Assembly: GCF_000378345.1 (NCBI RefSeq)
Contig: NZ_KB899546.1
Location: 251,523-315,522, forward strand
DNA from: Hirschia maritima DSM 19733
GTDB taxonomy: Bacteria > Pseudomonadota > Alphaproteobacteria > Caulobacterales > Hyphomonadaceae
Length of the DNA: 64,000 nt
Direction of reading: 5' to 3'
Shown here: positions 35,958-46,402 of the stretch, piece by piece
Layout of the letters: every line of letters begins with the position of its first letter
Position numbering within the stretch: the stretch's first letter is position 1
Notes under the pieces: generated by a model
Told to the model about the DNA's origin: nothing
The model's database searches: none
The model's input: only the letters and a program-made list of their open reading frames with translations
Made by a program: the position numbers and the translations under genes

Positions 35958-36010
35958 AAATTGTGAAATAATATAAGAGACTGGTTTCCCCCAGTTCATG
36001 GAATACTGTA

Positions 36011-38593
36011 ATGGCTACGCGATATAACGCACGTGAAGTTGAACCAAAATGGCAAAAAGCTTGGGACGACGCTAAAGTATTTGAAGCGAAATCCCCTTCC
36101 GAAGCTGGAGACATGCCCAAAGCATACGTGCTTGAGATGTTTCCATATCCATCTGGTCGTCTCCACATGGGTCACGTACGAAATTACGCAATGGGGGACG
36201 TTGTAGCCCGCTTCCATAAATCAAAAGGATACAATGTTCTTCATCCAATGGGTTGGGATGCGTTTGGCATGCCAGCAGAAAATGCAGCCATGGAGAAAGG
36301 TGCGCAACCAGGAATATGGACGCACGAGAACATCGACGCAATGAAAGAGCAATTTGCTCCACTTGGGCTTTCGTTTGATTGGAACCGTGAATTCGCTACC
36401 TGTGATGCCGAATACTATGGTCATCAACAAAAAATCTTTTTGAAATTTTGGGAGAACGACCTCGTTTTCCGTAAAAAGTCTAAAGTCAATTGGGATCCGG
36501 TCGACAATACCGTGCTCGCTAATGAGCAAGTCATTGATGGCAAAGGTTGGCGCTCAGGTGCGGAAGTTGAACAAAAAGAATTAGAACAGTGGACAATGAA
36601 GATCACCAAATATGCTGATGATCTTCTATCTGGCCTTCAAAACTTGGATAAATGGCCAGAAAAAGTACGCACTATGCAGGCCAATTGGATTGGCAAAAGC
36701 ATCGGCGCTACCTTTAAATGGCCGTACGCTGGTGATGTCCCCGCTGGTGGTGATGAAAACGGAATTGAAGTTTTCACAACCCGACCAGACACTTTATTTG
36801 GTGCGAGCTTCGTAGCTCTTGCACCTGATCACCCAATTACGAAAGAATTGGCAAAAACGAACACGAAAATCGCTGAATTTATCGTCGAAGCAGCCAAAGG
36901 TGGTACAACAGAAGAAGCCATCGAAAAAGCTCCCAAATTGGGAGTAGATCTCGGTTTCAAAGTAAAGCACCCTTTCAATCCAGATTGGAAAATTCCTGTT
37001 TGGTCAGCTAATTTTGTCTTGTCTACCTACGGTTCAGGTGCCGTGTTTGGTTCTCCTGCAGGTGATCAACGAGATCTAGATTTCGCACGTAAATATGATC
37101 TTCCCGTTATTCCTGTTGTGCTCCCAACAAATACTGATGAAGCTAGCTATTCGATTGAAAATGAAGCGTACACCGGTAATGGGACGTTGATTAATTCTGA
37201 GTTCCTAAATGGAATGGACAGCAATGGTGCCATAAAAGCTGCCATAGCTAAACTAGAAGAATTGGGTCTTGGGACATCCTCCACCACTTACAGATTGAGA
37301 GACTGGGGAATATCTCGCCAACGCTATTGGGGTTGCCCAATCCCAGCTATTCGATGTGATAATTGTGGTGTTGTACCTGTTCCTGAAGACCAACTCCCGA
37401 TCGAACTTCCTGAAGATCCAGACTTTTCAGAACCAGGCAATCCGTTGGACCGTCACCCCACGTGGAAACACACTTCTTGCCCTAAGTGTGGGAAAGACGC
37501 AGTTCGTGAAACCGATACGATGGATACCTTTATGGATTCATCTTGGTATTTCGCAAGATTCTGCGACACTCAAACTGGTGAGCCAGTAAATAAAGAGGCT
37601 GTGGGCTACTGGTTGCCAGTAGATCAATATATTGGCGGCGTTGAACATGCTATTTTACACTTGCTGTATTCTCGCTTTTTCACACGCGCCTTGCACGACT
37701 GCGATTTAATTGACTTGCCGAATGGAGAGCCTTTTGCTGGTCTATTCACGCAGGGCATGGTTACGCATGAGACATACAAATCATTAAAAGGACAATGGTT
37801 GTCTCCAGACGACATCGACGAGAAAGATGGTTCTTATTTTGAAATAGCTACTGGAGAGCCTGTCTCTGTTGGTTCTATCGAAAAAATGTCGAAGTCCAAA
37901 AAGAATGTTGTGGATCCATCTGTCATCATTGGAGATTATGGTGCGGATGTTGCGCGTTGGTTTGTTCTATCAGATTCACCACCTGAGCGTGACGTTGAAT
38001 GGACACAATCTGGAGCAGAAGGATCATGGAAATTCATTCAAAAATTGTGGTCTTTAGCTGAGGCTGCACCTTCGGATGATGACGGTGAGATCAAAGACGG
38101 TCCGGCGATGGACTTATTAAGAACAACTCACAAAACAATTGATGGTGTGACGCGCGGTATCACAGAATTTCGATTCAACACCTCAGTGGCGCAAATCCAC
38201 GAATTTGCAAATGCTCTTAAAAAGGCAGAAAACGCTAAAGGACCTGGAATTGCGACTGCAAGACGTTTTGCTTTAAAAACACTTGCTCAATTGATTTCAC
38301 CGTTCGCACCTCACATCGCTGAAGAAAGCTGGGCGACACTAGGTGGCGAAGGCTTAGTCACTTTGGCACCTTGGCCAATTGCTGATGAAAAACTCATGTC
38401 ATCGGATACATTGACCCTACCCGTTCAGGTTAATGGTAAAAAGCGCGGGGAAATCCAAGTTGATAAATCTGCTTCGAAAGAAGACGTTGAGAAGATCGCT
38501 CTGGCAGACCCAAAAGTATCTTCCTTCTTGGCAGACACCCAAATTAAAAAGATAATTGTTGTGCCCGGTAGAATTGTGAACATTGTGATATAG
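36011..38593 (+). CDS. leuS: Leucyl-tRNA synthetase
   Basis: LeuRS (860 aa, the usual bacterial length) charges tRNA-Leu. Class I signatures: [21 protein letters not shown] (HIGH form), the CP1 editing domain with [20 protein letters not shown], the zinc-binding pairs CDNCG and CPKCG, and the KMSKSKKN loop near residue 625. It ends with the C-terminal tRNA-binding domain. It starts the leuS-lptE-holA run. Confidence 0.98.
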   Translation: MATRYNAREVEPKWQKAWDDAKVFEAKSPSEAGDMPKAYVLEMFPYPSGRLHMGHVRNYAMGDVVARFHKSKGYNVLHPMGWDAFGMPAENAAMEKGAQPGIWTHENIDAMKEQFAPLGLSFDWNREFATCDAEYYGHQQKIFLKFWENDLVFRKKSKVNWDPVDNTVLANEQVIDGKGWRSGAEVEQKELEQWTMKITKYADDLLSGLQNLDKWPEKVRTMQANWIGKSIGATFKWPYAGDVPAGGDENGIEVFTTRPDTLFGASFVALAPDHPITKELAKTNTKIAEFIVEAAKGGTTEEAIEKAPKLGVDLGFKVKHPFNPDWKIPVWSANFVLSTYGSGAVFGSPAGDQRDLDFARKYDLPVIPVVLPTNTDEASYSIENEAYTGNGTLINSEFLNGMDSNGAIKAAIAKLEELGLGTSSTTYRLRDWGISRQRYWGCPIPAIRCDNCGVVPVPEDQLPIELPEDPDFSEPGNPLDRHPTWKHTSCPKCGKDAVRETDTMDTFMDSSWYFARFCDTQTGEPVNKEAVGYWLPVDQYIGGVEHAILHLLYSRFFTRALHDCDLIDLPNGEPFAGLFTQGMVTHETYKSLKGQWLSPDDIDEKDGSYFEIATGEPVSVGSIEKMSKSKKNVVDPSVIIGDYGADVARWFVLSDSPPERDVEWTQSGAEGSWKFIQKLWSLAEAAPSDDDGEIKDGPAMDLLRTTHKTIDGVTRGITEFRFNTSVAQIHEFANALKKAENAKGPGIATARRFALKTLAQLISPFAPHIAEESWATLGGEGLVTLAPWPIADEKLMSSDTLTLPVQVNGKKRGEIQVDKSASKEDVEKIALADPKVSSFLADTQIKKIIVVPGRIVNIVI

Positions 38594-38598
38594 TGACC

Positions 38599-39183
38599 AT
38601 GAAACATCTCTTTGCATCTTGTCTAATACTAGGAATTTCATCTGCCACATTATCTTCATGTGGATTTCAACCAGTGTATGGAAATGCAGATGCATTGAGC
38701 GGTCCTATCGCCATCAACCAGATTGATGGCCGTATAGGACATAGATTGCGTCAGGAATTGGCTAGAACACTCCGCTCGGGCCTCCCTGGTGTATCAGAAG
38801 GCGCTTTTCTTACAGTGACGGCATCTGAATCAATTCAACGCTTAAATCTGCAAGCCAATGCCAGTGTTTCAAGGACCACAATCGTCGCCGCTGCAAACTA
38901 CACACTGCGTGATGCTGACGGACAAACTCTATTGTTTGGAAAAGTAAAAACCCAAACTGATTATGATGTAGCCGTTTCCGAATATGGAGATATCGCTCTT
39001 CAAACTGACGCTAGAGAGCGTGTAGCACTACTTTTGGCAAGACGACTGCAGGAACAACTTACACTTGACGCATCCTCTGCACGCCAAACTGCCCAAATGA
39101 AAAAAGCCGAAGAATTGAATCAGGATATTCCTCTAGAAAAAACAATCGAGGAAGAATTAAACGAGCTGGATAGAATTCGTTGA
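38599..39183 (+). CDS. lptE: LPS-assembly lipoprotein LptE
   Basis: A lipoprotein of 194 residues with lipobox LSSC (Cys about residue 22) followed by GFQPVYG, the canonical LptE start. The rest has the RLRQELARTLRSGLPG helix and alternating strands. LptE plugs the LptD barrel that inserts lipopolysaccharide in the outer membrane. ATG 38599 is preferred; a GTG at 38593 overlaps the leuS stop. Its 3' end overlaps holA by a TTGA. Confidence 0.9.
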   Translation: MKHLFASCLILGISSATLSSCGFQPVYGNADALSGPIAINQIDGRIGHRLRQELARTLRSGLPGVSEGAFLTVTASESIQRLNLQANASVSRTTIVAAANYTLRDADGQTLLFGKVKTQTDYDVAVSEYGDIALQTDARERVALLLARRLQEQLTLDASSARQTAQMKKAEELNQDIPLEKTIEEELNELDRIR

Positions 39184-40184
39184 TCGTATCTGGTGAAAAA
39201 GCGCTCTCATTCACACAAAGGCCCAAAGCTGGCATAAATACAGTTCTCGCATTTGGTCAAGATGCTGGTGTTGTATCTGATACTATTCAATCTCTCATTT
39301 CAAAATGGAAAAAACTTGAAAAAGGCGATTTGGAAATTGTTAGATTGCAGGAAGAAGAGCTTAAAAAAGATCCCACCTTATTAGCGGAAACACTAACAGC
39401 CGTATCCCTACTTGGCTCAAAACAATGTATCAGAGTTAGATTGTCCAATGAATCACTATCTAAGCAATTCATCAATTTAATCGAAGATATTAGCAAGGGA
39501 ATAATCTATCCAGAAAACTATCTCGCAATTGAAGCTCCTGATCTAAAAAAGAAATCGAAACTCAGGGAATGTTTCTCTTCGTCACCAGATGCTGCATGTT
39601 TGCATTTGTTCGCTGACACCGAAGACCAAATTGCAGACTACATTAAAACCCAATTGAGCAATCATAATATTCTGATTGATGATTTAGCTTTGGAATTATT
39701 CGCATCAGATCTTCCAGGCGATAGGAGACTTGCCAATTCTGAAATTGAAAAATTGAGTCTTTATGCTCATGAATTGGATCGTTCTATAAACGAAGAAGAT
39801 ATCAAGCAAATTGCAGCAACTGAACAACCAAGAGGAGCTGATGACGCCGCTGATGCTGCTCTTGCTGGAAATGCGGGATCAGCAAATCAAGCATTAGACA
39901 GATATCTTGATGCGGGTGGTTCTGCGATTTCAGCTCTTCGAACATTGCATTTTAGGCTTTTGCGGGTGATCGATGCTCAATCAGGAGCGCGTTTTCTTCG
40001 GCCACCTGTGTTCGACAAAGAAAGACCAGCCTTCAATAAAATGCTTAAAGATTGGAATTCCACGCGATCCAATCGTGCTCTATCTATGCTCTACGCAGCT
40101 GAGAAATCCTGTAAACAAGCCGGAATCTCAACAGAAGCGATACTGAAAATAGTCATCGACCGTATTAGTCGACGACTATTTTAG
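39180..40184 (+). CDS. holA: DNA polymerase III subunit delta
   Basis: HolA (334 aa) is the clamp-loader wrench that opens the beta sliding clamp. The family pattern is present: NTVLAFGQDAGVVSDTI near the N-terminus, LTAVSLLGSKQCIRVR, YLAIEAPDLKKKSKLR, DLPGDRRLANSEIEKLSLYA and AALAGNAGSANQALDRYLDAGGSAISALRTLHF. The start is the TTG in TTGA overlapping the lptE stop, so they are translationally coupled. It converges on parB with a 7-bp gap. Confidence 0.93.
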   Translation: MIVSGEKALSFTQRPKAGINTVLAFGQDAGVVSDTIQSLISKWKKLEKGDLEIVRLQEEELKKDPTLLAETLTAVSLLGSKQCIRVRLSNESLSKQFINLIEDISKGIIYPENYLAIEAPDLKKKSKLRECFSSSPDAACLHLFADTEDQIADYIKTQLSNHNILIDDLALELFASDLPGDRRLANSEIEKLSLYAHELDRSINEEDIKQIAATEQPRGADDAADAALAGNAGSANQALDRYLDAGGSAISALRTLHFRLLRVIDAQSGARFLRPPVFDKERPAFNKMLKDWNSTRSNRALSMLYAAEKSCKQAGISTEAILKIVIDRISRRLF

Positions 40185-40191
40185 TTTAACA

Positions 40192-41157
40192 TTACCGAGT
40201 AGTTCTCGCTGAGGTCAGTCTTCTACACACATCATCCAATTGCTCTAGCTGCGTGTACTGAATTCTGATCTCACCACCTTTGGTGCCCTTATGCTTAATA
40301 TCAACATTCAAGCCCAAGGCATGAGCGAGATCAGATTCCAAAGCTTCAGTATCTACATCCTTGTGTCCTGAAGCTTTAGGTTTGGATTTTTCTTTAGTGC
40401 CGTTTTCTTCCAGCATACGGAATTTATGAGACAGTTTTTCAGCATCTCTAACCGAAAGTCCATTCTTCATAACGCGCTCAACGACCAACATAGGGTCTGG
40501 CGCACCCAATGCAGCGCGTGCGTGCCCGGCACTTAATTGACCTTCACGTACCAAATCTCGTGCTTCATCGGGCAAGTTGAGCAGACGAAGAGTATTTGCA
40601 ATATGTGGACGGCTTTTTCCAACATGCTCAGCCAGCATATCTTGGGTTCGGCCAAAACGTTTAATCAAAGATTGGTAAGCTTCAGCTTCTTCGAGCGGGT
40701 TTAAATCTGCACGCTGAACATTCTCGATCACACCGATTTCAAGAACTTCCAATTCATCAAGTTCTTTGATTACTGCCGGAACTGACTTCAAACCTGCACG
40801 CGTAGCTGCACGCCAGCGGCGCTCACCTGCAACGATTTGATATTTACCATCCACCTTTGGATCAGGCCGAACAAGGATTGCTTGTAAAACACCCTTAGTC
40901 CTGATGGAAGCTTCCAGTTCAGCCAAGTCTTCTTCTTTGAAAGTTTGACGAGGTTGATTTGGGTTTCCTGAAATAGATTTGATTGGTATTTCAGAAGCAT
41001 TCAATTTTTTATGGCTGGAAGTTGATCCACTTGTTTTCTTGGATGCACTGGTCTCAGGTTGAAGCGCTTGCTCACCAATGAGGTCCATAAGACCACGACC
41101 TAAACGCGAAGGTTTGGCTTTAGATGGCGCTTCTTCTTTTTTTTCTTCTTTCGCCAT
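40192..41157 (-). CDS. parB: Chromosome partitioning protein ParB
   Basis: ParB (321 aa) is a CTP-dependent clamp that loads on parS and spreads over nearby DNA. The N-terminal domain has ISGNPNQPRQTF and the CTP-binding GERRWRAATRAG, plus VIENVQRADLNPLEEAEAYQSL. The helix-turn-helix (GRTQDMLAEHVGKSRPHIANTLRLLNLP) reads parS, and a C-terminal dimer domain follows a basic linker. It lies 2 bp after parA, and four parS-type sites lie within 5 kb upstream. Confidence 0.97.
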   Translation of the reverse strand: MAKEEKKEEAPSKAKPSRLGRGLMDLIGEQALQPETSASKKTSGSTSSHKKLNASEIPIKSISGNPNQPRQTFKEEDLAELEASIRTKGVLQAILVRPDPKVDGKYQIVAGERRWRAATRAGLKSVPAVIKELDELEVLEIGVIENVQRADLNPLEEAEAYQSLIKRFGRTQDMLAEHVGKSRPHIANTLRLLNLPDEARDLVREGQLSAGHARAALGAPDPMLVVERVMKNGLSVRDAEKLSHKFRMLEENGTKEKSKPKASGHKDVDTEALESDLAHALGLNVDIKHKGTKGGEIRIQYTQLEQLDDVCRRLTSARTTR

Positions 41158-41159
41158 GC

Positions 41160-41960
41160 TTATGCGCGCTCCTTCTCACGTTGTATGACTTCACTCGCAA
41201 GCTTTATATAAGCTTCACTACCAGAACACTTATGGTCATACAGTAGTGCTGGCTTACCAAACCCTGGGGCTTCCGATAGCCTTACATTGCGCGGTATAAC
41301 CGTCTCATAAACTTTAGATCCAAAGAATGACCGAACATCAGCTTCAACCTGAGACGACTGAGCTTGTCGCTTATCGTACATAGTTAGAACGATGCCTTGT
41401 ATTTCCAAATCAGCATTCAACGCACCGCGCACGACTTCAATCGTTCTCAAAAGCTGACTAAGGCCTTCCATGGCAAAGAACTCAGTTTGCAGAGGTACTA
41501 GAACCGCATCGCATCCCGTCATTGCATTGATAGTTAAGGAACTTAGCGAAGGCGGACAGTCAATGAGAACAAAATCATACTTAACGCACTCACCATTTTC
41601 TGCTGCCTCGCGATATGTCTCCATTGCATCTTTAAATCGATAAGAACGTCTAGGATCATCAGAAAGCTTTGTCTCCACACCTGAGAGGTTTTCATCTCCA
41701 GGAATGATGTGGAGACGAGGAATAACTGTTTCCTTACACGCAGCCTGTATCTCTGCTCCATCTATGACCACGTCATAGCTTGTAAGATCACGCTCTGATG
41801 GAGGAATACCCAATCCTGTCGAGGCATTACCTTGAGGGTCAAAATCGATAAGAAGAACTGATCTTCCAGCGGCTGCTAGAGCTGTTCCTAAATTAATAGA
41901 GGTCGTGGTTTTCCCAACGCCTCCTTTTTGGTTCGCGACTGCGATTATCCGTGTGTTCAT
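41160..41960 (-). CDS. parA: Chromosome partitioning ATPase ParA
   Basis: ParA (266 aa) is the deviant Walker ATPase that pulls the ParB-parS complex to the new pole. The deviant Walker A is NQKGGVGKTTTSINLG, with the signature lysine; LLIDFDPQGNASTGLG and FVLIDCPPSLSSLTINAM follow, and YETVIPRNVRLSEAPGFGKPA is the typical C-terminal end. No N-terminal DNA-binding extension is present, as usual for chromosomal ParA. Its start overlaps the rsmG stop by 1 bp. Confidence 0.97.
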   Translation of the reverse strand: MNTRIIAVANQKGGVGKTTTSINLGTALAAAGRSVLLIDFDPQGNASTGLGIPPSERDLTSYDVVIDGAEIQAACKETVIPRLHIIPGDENLSGVETKLSDDPRRSYRFKDAMETYREAAENGECVKYDFVLIDCPPSLSSLTINAMTGCDAVLVPLQTEFFAMEGLSQLLRTIEVVRGALNADLEIQGIVLTMYDKRQAQSSQVEADVRSFFGSKVYETVIPRNVRLSEAPGFGKPALLYDHKCSGSEAYIKLASEVIQREKERA

Positions 41961-42607
41961 TAGTTTCGCCGGTTAAGCCCTTTAACAACCAAAATACGAC
42001 CTTCGGTATGACTGAAACTCTCGTGTAGTTCGTAATCGAATTCCCAGTCAGACTGAGCTGATTCGATCTCTTGCAACACTTCTTTTCCTTTTAGGAATAT
42101 ACAACTCGCCGTTTTGGCGAGAAACTTCTCACTATATTCGTAGAGTTGGGGCAAAGATGCAAGCGCTCTGGACGTGACATGATCGTAAGTTTCACGTGAA
42201 ACACTCTCAATTCTGCAGTTTTCTACAGTTAAATTGAGTTTCGCCTCTCGTCCAGCGGCACGCAAGAACGCGCATTTCTTACCAACAGCTTCTACGAGCG
42301 TGAATTTCTCGTTAGATTCTTCCGATGCACATGCCATAATGAGTGCAGGAAATCCTGCTCCCGATCCAAGATCTATCCACCTAGATGCATGCTCCGAGCG
42401 ATACTGATAAACCTGCAATGAATCTAAAATATGACGACGCCACAAACGGTCACGCTCAGACGGGCCAATTAAATTATGGGTCTTGCGCCACTTATCCAAG
42501 ACCTGAACAACAACTTCGATCTTTTGTAATGTTTCACGTGAAACAGATAAGTAATCTGAAAGGTCAGACGAACGAAATCCATCTTCATCAATAAGAGGGC
42601 TAATCAT
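41960..42607 (-). CDS. rsmG: 16S rRNA m7G527 methyltransferase
   Basis: RsmG (GidB, 215 aa) methylates N7 of G527 in 16S rRNA. The SAM site is WIDLGSGAGFPALIMA and other conserved parts are NLIGPSERDRLWRRHILDSL and VTSRALASLPQLYEY. It overlaps mnmG by 1 bp (TAATG) and parA by 1 bp, so mnmG-rsmG-parA-parB are translated as one tight block. Two parS-type sites lie inside the coding sequence and encode part of the protein (SVSRETY and VSRETL). Confidence 0.96.
   Translation of the reverse strand: MISPLIDEDGFRSSDLSDYLSVSRETLQKIEVVVQVLDKWRKTHNLIGPSERDRLWRRHILDSLQVYQYRSEHASRWIDLGSGAGFPALIMACASEESNEKFTLVEAVGKKCAFLRAAGREAKLNLTVENCRIESVSRETYDHVTSRALASLPQLYEYSEKFLAKTASCIFLKGKEVLQEIESAQSDWEFDYELHESFSHTEGRILVVKGLNRRN
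42188..42203. other. parS-type site 1 (inside rsmG)
   Basis: AGTTTCACGTGAAACA differs from the canonical TGTTTCACGTGAAACA at the first base only. The inner 14 bp palindrome is perfect. Confidence 0.9.
42530..42545. other. parS-type site 2 (inside rsmG)
   Basis: TGTTTCACGTGAAACA, a perfect 16-bp match to the ParB-binding parS palindrome. It lies in the first 30 codons of rsmG. Confidence 0.97.
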
Positions 42608-44481
42608 TATCTAGCAGCTGCTTTCTGTGAGCGTTTTACATAAGCAAGAAGCGCGGTGATTGCGCCAGGTGTGACACCTTCAATTCGACTTGCTTGACCT
42701 AGTGTTGATGGACGAACATCCTCTAACTTTGATCTGACCTCATTTGATAGGCCTCCAACACTAGCATAATCGATATCCAAAGGCAGACGCAGTCTTTCAT
42801 CTTTTCGGAAGGATTCAATGTCGGCCTGCTGTCGTTCCAAATAGCCTGCATAAATTGCTTCAATAGCCAGTTGTTCTTTCACAGCAACACCAAGTGTTTC
42901 TAACTCAGGCCATTTCTTAGTTAGCAACTCATAATCAACATGAGGAAATGCCAGTATTTCATAAGCAGTGCGACGCCGTCCATCTTGTGTAATCTTAATC
43001 CCGACAGCCCCAGCTTCATTTGGGGTCATAGAGAGTGATTGTAGAAGTTCTCGGCCTTTGCTTAGGTCCTTAAGTTTTTCACTAAATGCAAACTGTCTCT
43101 CTTCGCTGATGATATTCCATTCATCACCGAGTGGTGTCAGTCGTTGATCTGCATTATCGGAGCGCAGGGATAGGCGGTATTCAGCACGGGAAGTAAACAT
43201 TCGATAGGGTTCAGATACACCACGCGTTACCAAATCATCTATCATCACACCGATGTAAGCTTGCGAACGGTCTAGAGTTACAGCATCCAATCCTTGAACC
43301 TTGCGTGCTGCATTCACCCCTGCAATCAATCCCTGTGCTCCAGCTTCTTCATAACCTGTTGTCCCATTAATCTGGCCAGCTAGATACAGAGATGGAACTT
43401 TTTTCAATTGAAGGTCAGATGTCAGCTCGCGTGGATCTACATAATCATACTCGATAGCATATCCATATTGCGCTATTTCAACATTCTCCAAACCTTTCAT
43501 AGTCCGTAGAAACTTATCTTGCACGTCAGCAGGCAATGACGTCGAGATGCCATTTGGATAGACTAAATCATCATCCAGCCCTTCAGGTTCTAGGAAAACT
43601 TGGTGCTGATTTTTGTCGGCAAAACGTGTCACTTTATCTTCAATAGACGGACAATACCGGGGGCCTTTTCCAGAGATGGCTCCTGAGTATACGGCTGACT
43701 GCTCTATATTCGCATTGATAACTTTATGTGTCTCTACATTGGTATAAGTCATCCCGCATTCAATTTGCGGAACTTCAATCTTATCCGTTAGAAACGAGAA
43801 AGGAATGGGTTCGACATCAGCTGGCTGCATTTCTAAGACTGACCAGTCTATACTGGACTTCTTCAAACGCGCAGGTGTGCCGGTCTTGAGACGCCCCATC
43901 TCTAGATCAAGAGAATAAAGGCGTTTGGACAATTCCTTCGCCGGCTGATCTCCAACGCGACCAGCTGGAATTCTTTCATCACCGCGATGGATGATGCCAT
44001 CAAGGAAGGTTCCTGTCGTTAAAACAACAGCACCTGATCTATAGACTTTACCAGTCTCTCCAATGACACCAGATAGTTTGTTATCCACAAACATCAGGTC
44101 ATCAATACCATCTTCTATAACTGTTAGATTGTCCTGGGCTGCTACGGCTTTTTGAACCGCATTGCGATAGAGCTTACGATCTGCTTGCGTACGAGGCCCT
44201 TGTACGGCTGGTCCTTTGGAGCGATTTAGCAAACGAAATTGAATACCACCTTGATCAGCAGCTTGCCCCATTATTCCGCCCAGTGCGTCAATCTCTCGAA
44301 CAAGATGACCTTTACCTAATCCACCGATAGCTGGATTACATGACATCTCGCCAATGGTAGATGCTTTATGAGTAATAAGGGCAGTACTCGCGCCTGCGCG
44401 TGCTGATGCCGAAGCAGCTTCTACACCTGCATGGCCACCACCGACAATTATGACATCAAACTCTAAATTCATGCTTTTCAT
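42607..44481 (-). CDS. mnmG: tRNA U34 carboxymethylaminomethyl-modification enzyme MnmG
   Basis: MnmG (GidA, 624 aa) is the FAD subunit that, with MnmE, adds the carboxymethylaminomethyl group to wobble U34 of some tRNAs. The N-terminal dinucleotide motif is [45 protein letters not shown]-like TTGTFLDG and the C-terminal [10 protein letters not shown] and [22 protein letters not shown] stretches are family signatures. The start is ATG 44481, with ATG 44472 possible. It lies 88 bp after mnmE, with a parS-type site in the gap. Confidence 0.97.
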   Translation of the reverse strand: MKSMNLEFDVIIVGGGHAGVEAASASARAGASTALITHKASTIGEMSCNPAIGGLGKGHLVREIDALGGIMGQAADQGGIQFRLLNRSKGPAVQGPRTQADRKLYRNAVQKAVAAQDNLTVIEDGIDDLMFVDNKLSGVIGETGKVYRSGAVVLTTGTFLDGIIHRGDERIPAGRVGDQPAKELSKRLYSLDLEMGRLKTGTPARLKKSSIDWSVLEMQPADVEPIPFSFLTDKIEVPQIECGMTYTNVETHKVINANIEQSAVYSGAISGKGPRYCPSIEDKVTRFADKNQHQVFLEPEGLDDDLVYPNGISTSLPADVQDKFLRTMKGLENVEIAQYGYAIEYDYVDPRELTSDLQLKKVPSLYLAGQINGTTGYEEAGAQGLIAGVNAARKVQGLDAVTLDRSQAYIGVMIDDLVTRGVSEPYRMFTSRAEYRLSLRSDNADQRLTPLGDEWNIISEERQFAFSEKLKDLSKGRELLQSLSMTPNEAGAVGIKITQDGRRRTAYEILAFPHVDYELLTKKWPELETLGVAVKEQLAIEAIYAGYLERQQADIESFRKDERLRLPLDIDYASVGGLSNEVRSKLEDVRPSTLGQASRIEGVTPGAITALLAYVKRSQKAAAR

Positions 44482-44553
44482 CCGTTCAAGAGGATATGCA
44501 TGTAATTAGAATAAGCGCATTCGTCGAGTGTTCATAGTGAGATTTGAATAAGG

Positions 44554-44569
44554 TGTTTCACATGAAACA
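44554..44569. other. parS-type site 3 (next to the mnmE stop)
   Basis: TGTTTCACATGAAACA, one mismatch to canonical parS at the ninth base. It abuts the mnmE stop codon in the short mnmE-mnmG gap. Confidence 0.82.
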
Positions 44570-45925
44570 CTATTTTCCGATGCAAAATTCACCGAAAATG
44601 CGGTCCAAGATATCTTCTGAATCAATCTCGCCTGTGATCTTTCCAATATCTCTTGCTGCCAATCGAATGTCTTCTGCGATGAGATCTGATGAGAAATCAT
44701 TCTCCATTGCCAAAACAGCGTGATTGAGATTATCCAAAGTAGAAAGCAAAAGATGCTTATGACGTTGACGAGATACCAAAGGCGCTGAACCACTGGTTGA
44801 CATCCGATCAACAACTATCGCGCTTAGCAATTCTTTGACCATCAAAACATCATTGTCATTTTTCAAACTGATGTGACGATGCTCCAACTCAGTAGCTGTT
44901 GATTGTAAAGCTTGATATTCTACATTCAATTCGGATTTATTGGTAAGTAGCAGATCACCGTTCACCGCAGTGGACACATCCGGCGGAGTTTGATCCTTTG
45001 CATGAAGGAATATTCTGAAGTCGCTTTCCTCAGCACGTGCTAAAGCTCTTTTGACGCCTTCAGCCTCAATGGCATCAGCGGTATCTCGAAGGCCTGCAGT
45101 ATCTGAAAGCCATACTATATATCCAGCAAGCTCAAGTCTGACCTCGACAATATCTCTAGTCGTGCCAGCAATATCAGACACAATTGCTGCATCTCTACCA
45201 GCCAGCGCATTCATAAGTGTAGACTTACCAGCGTTTGGTGGACCGATAATCGCAACCTTGAAACCATCTCGAACAGCCAAACCAGCGTTAGAATTATCTA
45301 AAGCTTGTTGGATAGATTCAACCAAATCTTGGACTAACGGATAGGCCCGACTGTCAATTCCACTAGGAACATCTTCTTCATCTGGAAAATCAATGGACGC
45401 ATCTAAAGCAGCCATTGCGTTTATAAGCGTCGATTTCCAATTCTGACATTGCTCATAGAAAGCACCATCATATTGTTTGATGGCTTGCTGGCGCTGTGCC
45501 TCTGTCTCAGCATCAATGAGATCTCCTACAGCTTCAGCTTTGGTGAGATCCATTCGACCATTTTCAAAAGCACGCCGCGTATATTCACCAGGTTCAGCTA
45601 GACGACATTTTTTTGTCGAAAGACAAGCATCCAACACTGCTGAAACAATAGCTGTTCCACCATGAAGATGAAGCTCGACAACGTCTTCACCTGTGAAACT
45701 ATTTGGACCAGGCATACATACGGCTAAAGCTTCATCTAAAGGATCGTCCTTAGATTTATCTTCAGGTCGATAAATAGATCTGAGACCCAATATTCGATTT
45801 GCTGGAAGATCTTTGAATGTGATGAGTTTTAAAATGTTGGTTGCTTGTTCACCAGACAATCGAATGACCGAAACACCCGCTTTTCCTGACGCGCTAGCTA
45901 GAGCGCAAATCGTATCATTCAACAT
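44570..45925 (-). CDS. mnmE: tRNA U34 modification GTPase MnmE
   Basis: MnmE (TrmE, 451 aa) is the GTPase partner of MnmG. It has the N-terminal folate-binding domain (DTICALASASGKAGVSVIRLSG, GGTAIVSAVLDACL), the G domain with GPPNAGKSTLMNAL, IAGTTRDIVE, DTAGLRDT and TNKSE, and the diagnostic C-terminal end ..GEFCIGK with the catalytic Cys of the C-x-G-K motif. It lies between two parS-type sites: one abuts its stop codon and one is 23 bp upstream of its start. Confidence 0.97.
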   Translation of the reverse strand: MLNDTICALASASGKAGVSVIRLSGEQATNILKLITFKDLPANRILGLRSIYRPEDKSKDDPLDEALAVCMPGPNSFTGEDVVELHLHGGTAIVSAVLDACLSTKKCRLAEPGEYTRRAFENGRMDLTKAEAVGDLIDAETEAQRQQAIKQYDGAFYEQCQNWKSTLINAMAALDASIDFPDEEDVPSGIDSRAYPLVQDLVESIQQALDNSNAGLAVRDGFKVAIIGPPNAGKSTLMNALAGRDAAIVSDIAGTTRDIVEVRLELAGYIVWLSDTAGLRDTADAIEAEGVKRALARAEESDFRIFLHAKDQTPPDVSTAVNGDLLLTNKSELNVEYQALQSTATELEHRHISLKNDNDVLMVKELLSAIVVDRMSTSGSAPLVSRQRHKHLLLSTLDNLNHAVLAMENDFSSDLIAEDIRLAARDIGKITGEIDSEDILDRIFGEFCIGK

Positions 45926-45947
45926 AAACTCATCACCAAACTCGCTT

Positions 45948-45963
45948 GTTTCACGTGAAACAA
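45948..45963. other. parS-type site 4 (mnmE / arsC-like gap)
   Basis: TGTTTCACGTGAAACA, a perfect parS palindrome in the 39-bp gap between mnmE and the ArsC-like gene. It is the site nearest the origin, about 4.5 kb from the first DnaA box. Confidence 0.97.
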
Positions 45964-45964
45964 A

Positions 45965-46315
45965 CTATTTTAAAGACAAAATTTCTTCTTTTTGGGCGTC
46001 TCTAAAACCAAGAACTAGTTTATCGCCAATTTCAAAAAGAGGGCGTTTCATAAGGCTTGGATTATCTTGAAGCAAGGCCACAGCTTTACTTGCATCGATA
46101 TCAGATTTCTGATCGTCATTTAATTCACGCCATGTCTTGCTAGCCTTATTGATAACTTTTTCCCAACCAAGCTCAGCAACATATTTCTCAAGATCTTGAA
46201 CAGGAACACCATCGGCTTTGACGTCTCTATAGGAAAACTCCAATTCATTTTCCTTTAGCCACTTTTGAGCCTTACGGCATGTATCGCAAGATTTAAGTCC
46301 AGTCATTTTGATCAT
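45965..46315 (-). CDS. ArsC/Spx-family (YffB-like) reductase
   Basis: This 116-residue protein is an ArsC-fold, thioredoxin-like protein of the YffB/Spx branch: MTGLKSCDTCRKAQKWLKEN has a C-x2-C pair, and LMKRPLFEIGDKLVLGFRDAQKE is the diagnostic end. YffB-type members probably act as glutathione-dependent thiol reductases; RNA-polymerase binding as in Spx is unlikely in proteobacteria. The start is ATG 46315 or 46306; upstream in-frame codons to 46363 are not family-like. A parS-type site overlaps its downstream gap. Confidence 0.85.
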   Translation of the reverse strand: MIKMTGLKSCDTCRKAQKWLKENELEFSYRDVKADGVPVQDLEKYVAELGWEKVINKASKTWRELNDDQKSDIDASKAVALLQDNPSLMKRPLFEIGDKLVLGFRDAQKEEILSLK

Positions 46316-46353
46316 GAAAGAAGTCCCAAATAGATTCAATTGAACACAAAAAA

Positions 46354-46379
46354 GGGATGACACACTTTGTTGCCATCCC
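46354..46379 (-). terminator. Rho-independent terminator after rho
   Basis: GGGATG and CATCCC (extendable by three pairs including one G-U) form a stem, followed on the minus strand by TTTTTTGTG. It lies 23 bp after the rho stop codon. Confidence 0.75.
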
Positions 46380-46402
46380 CAATATTGATTTGGTTTTGAA
46401 AC

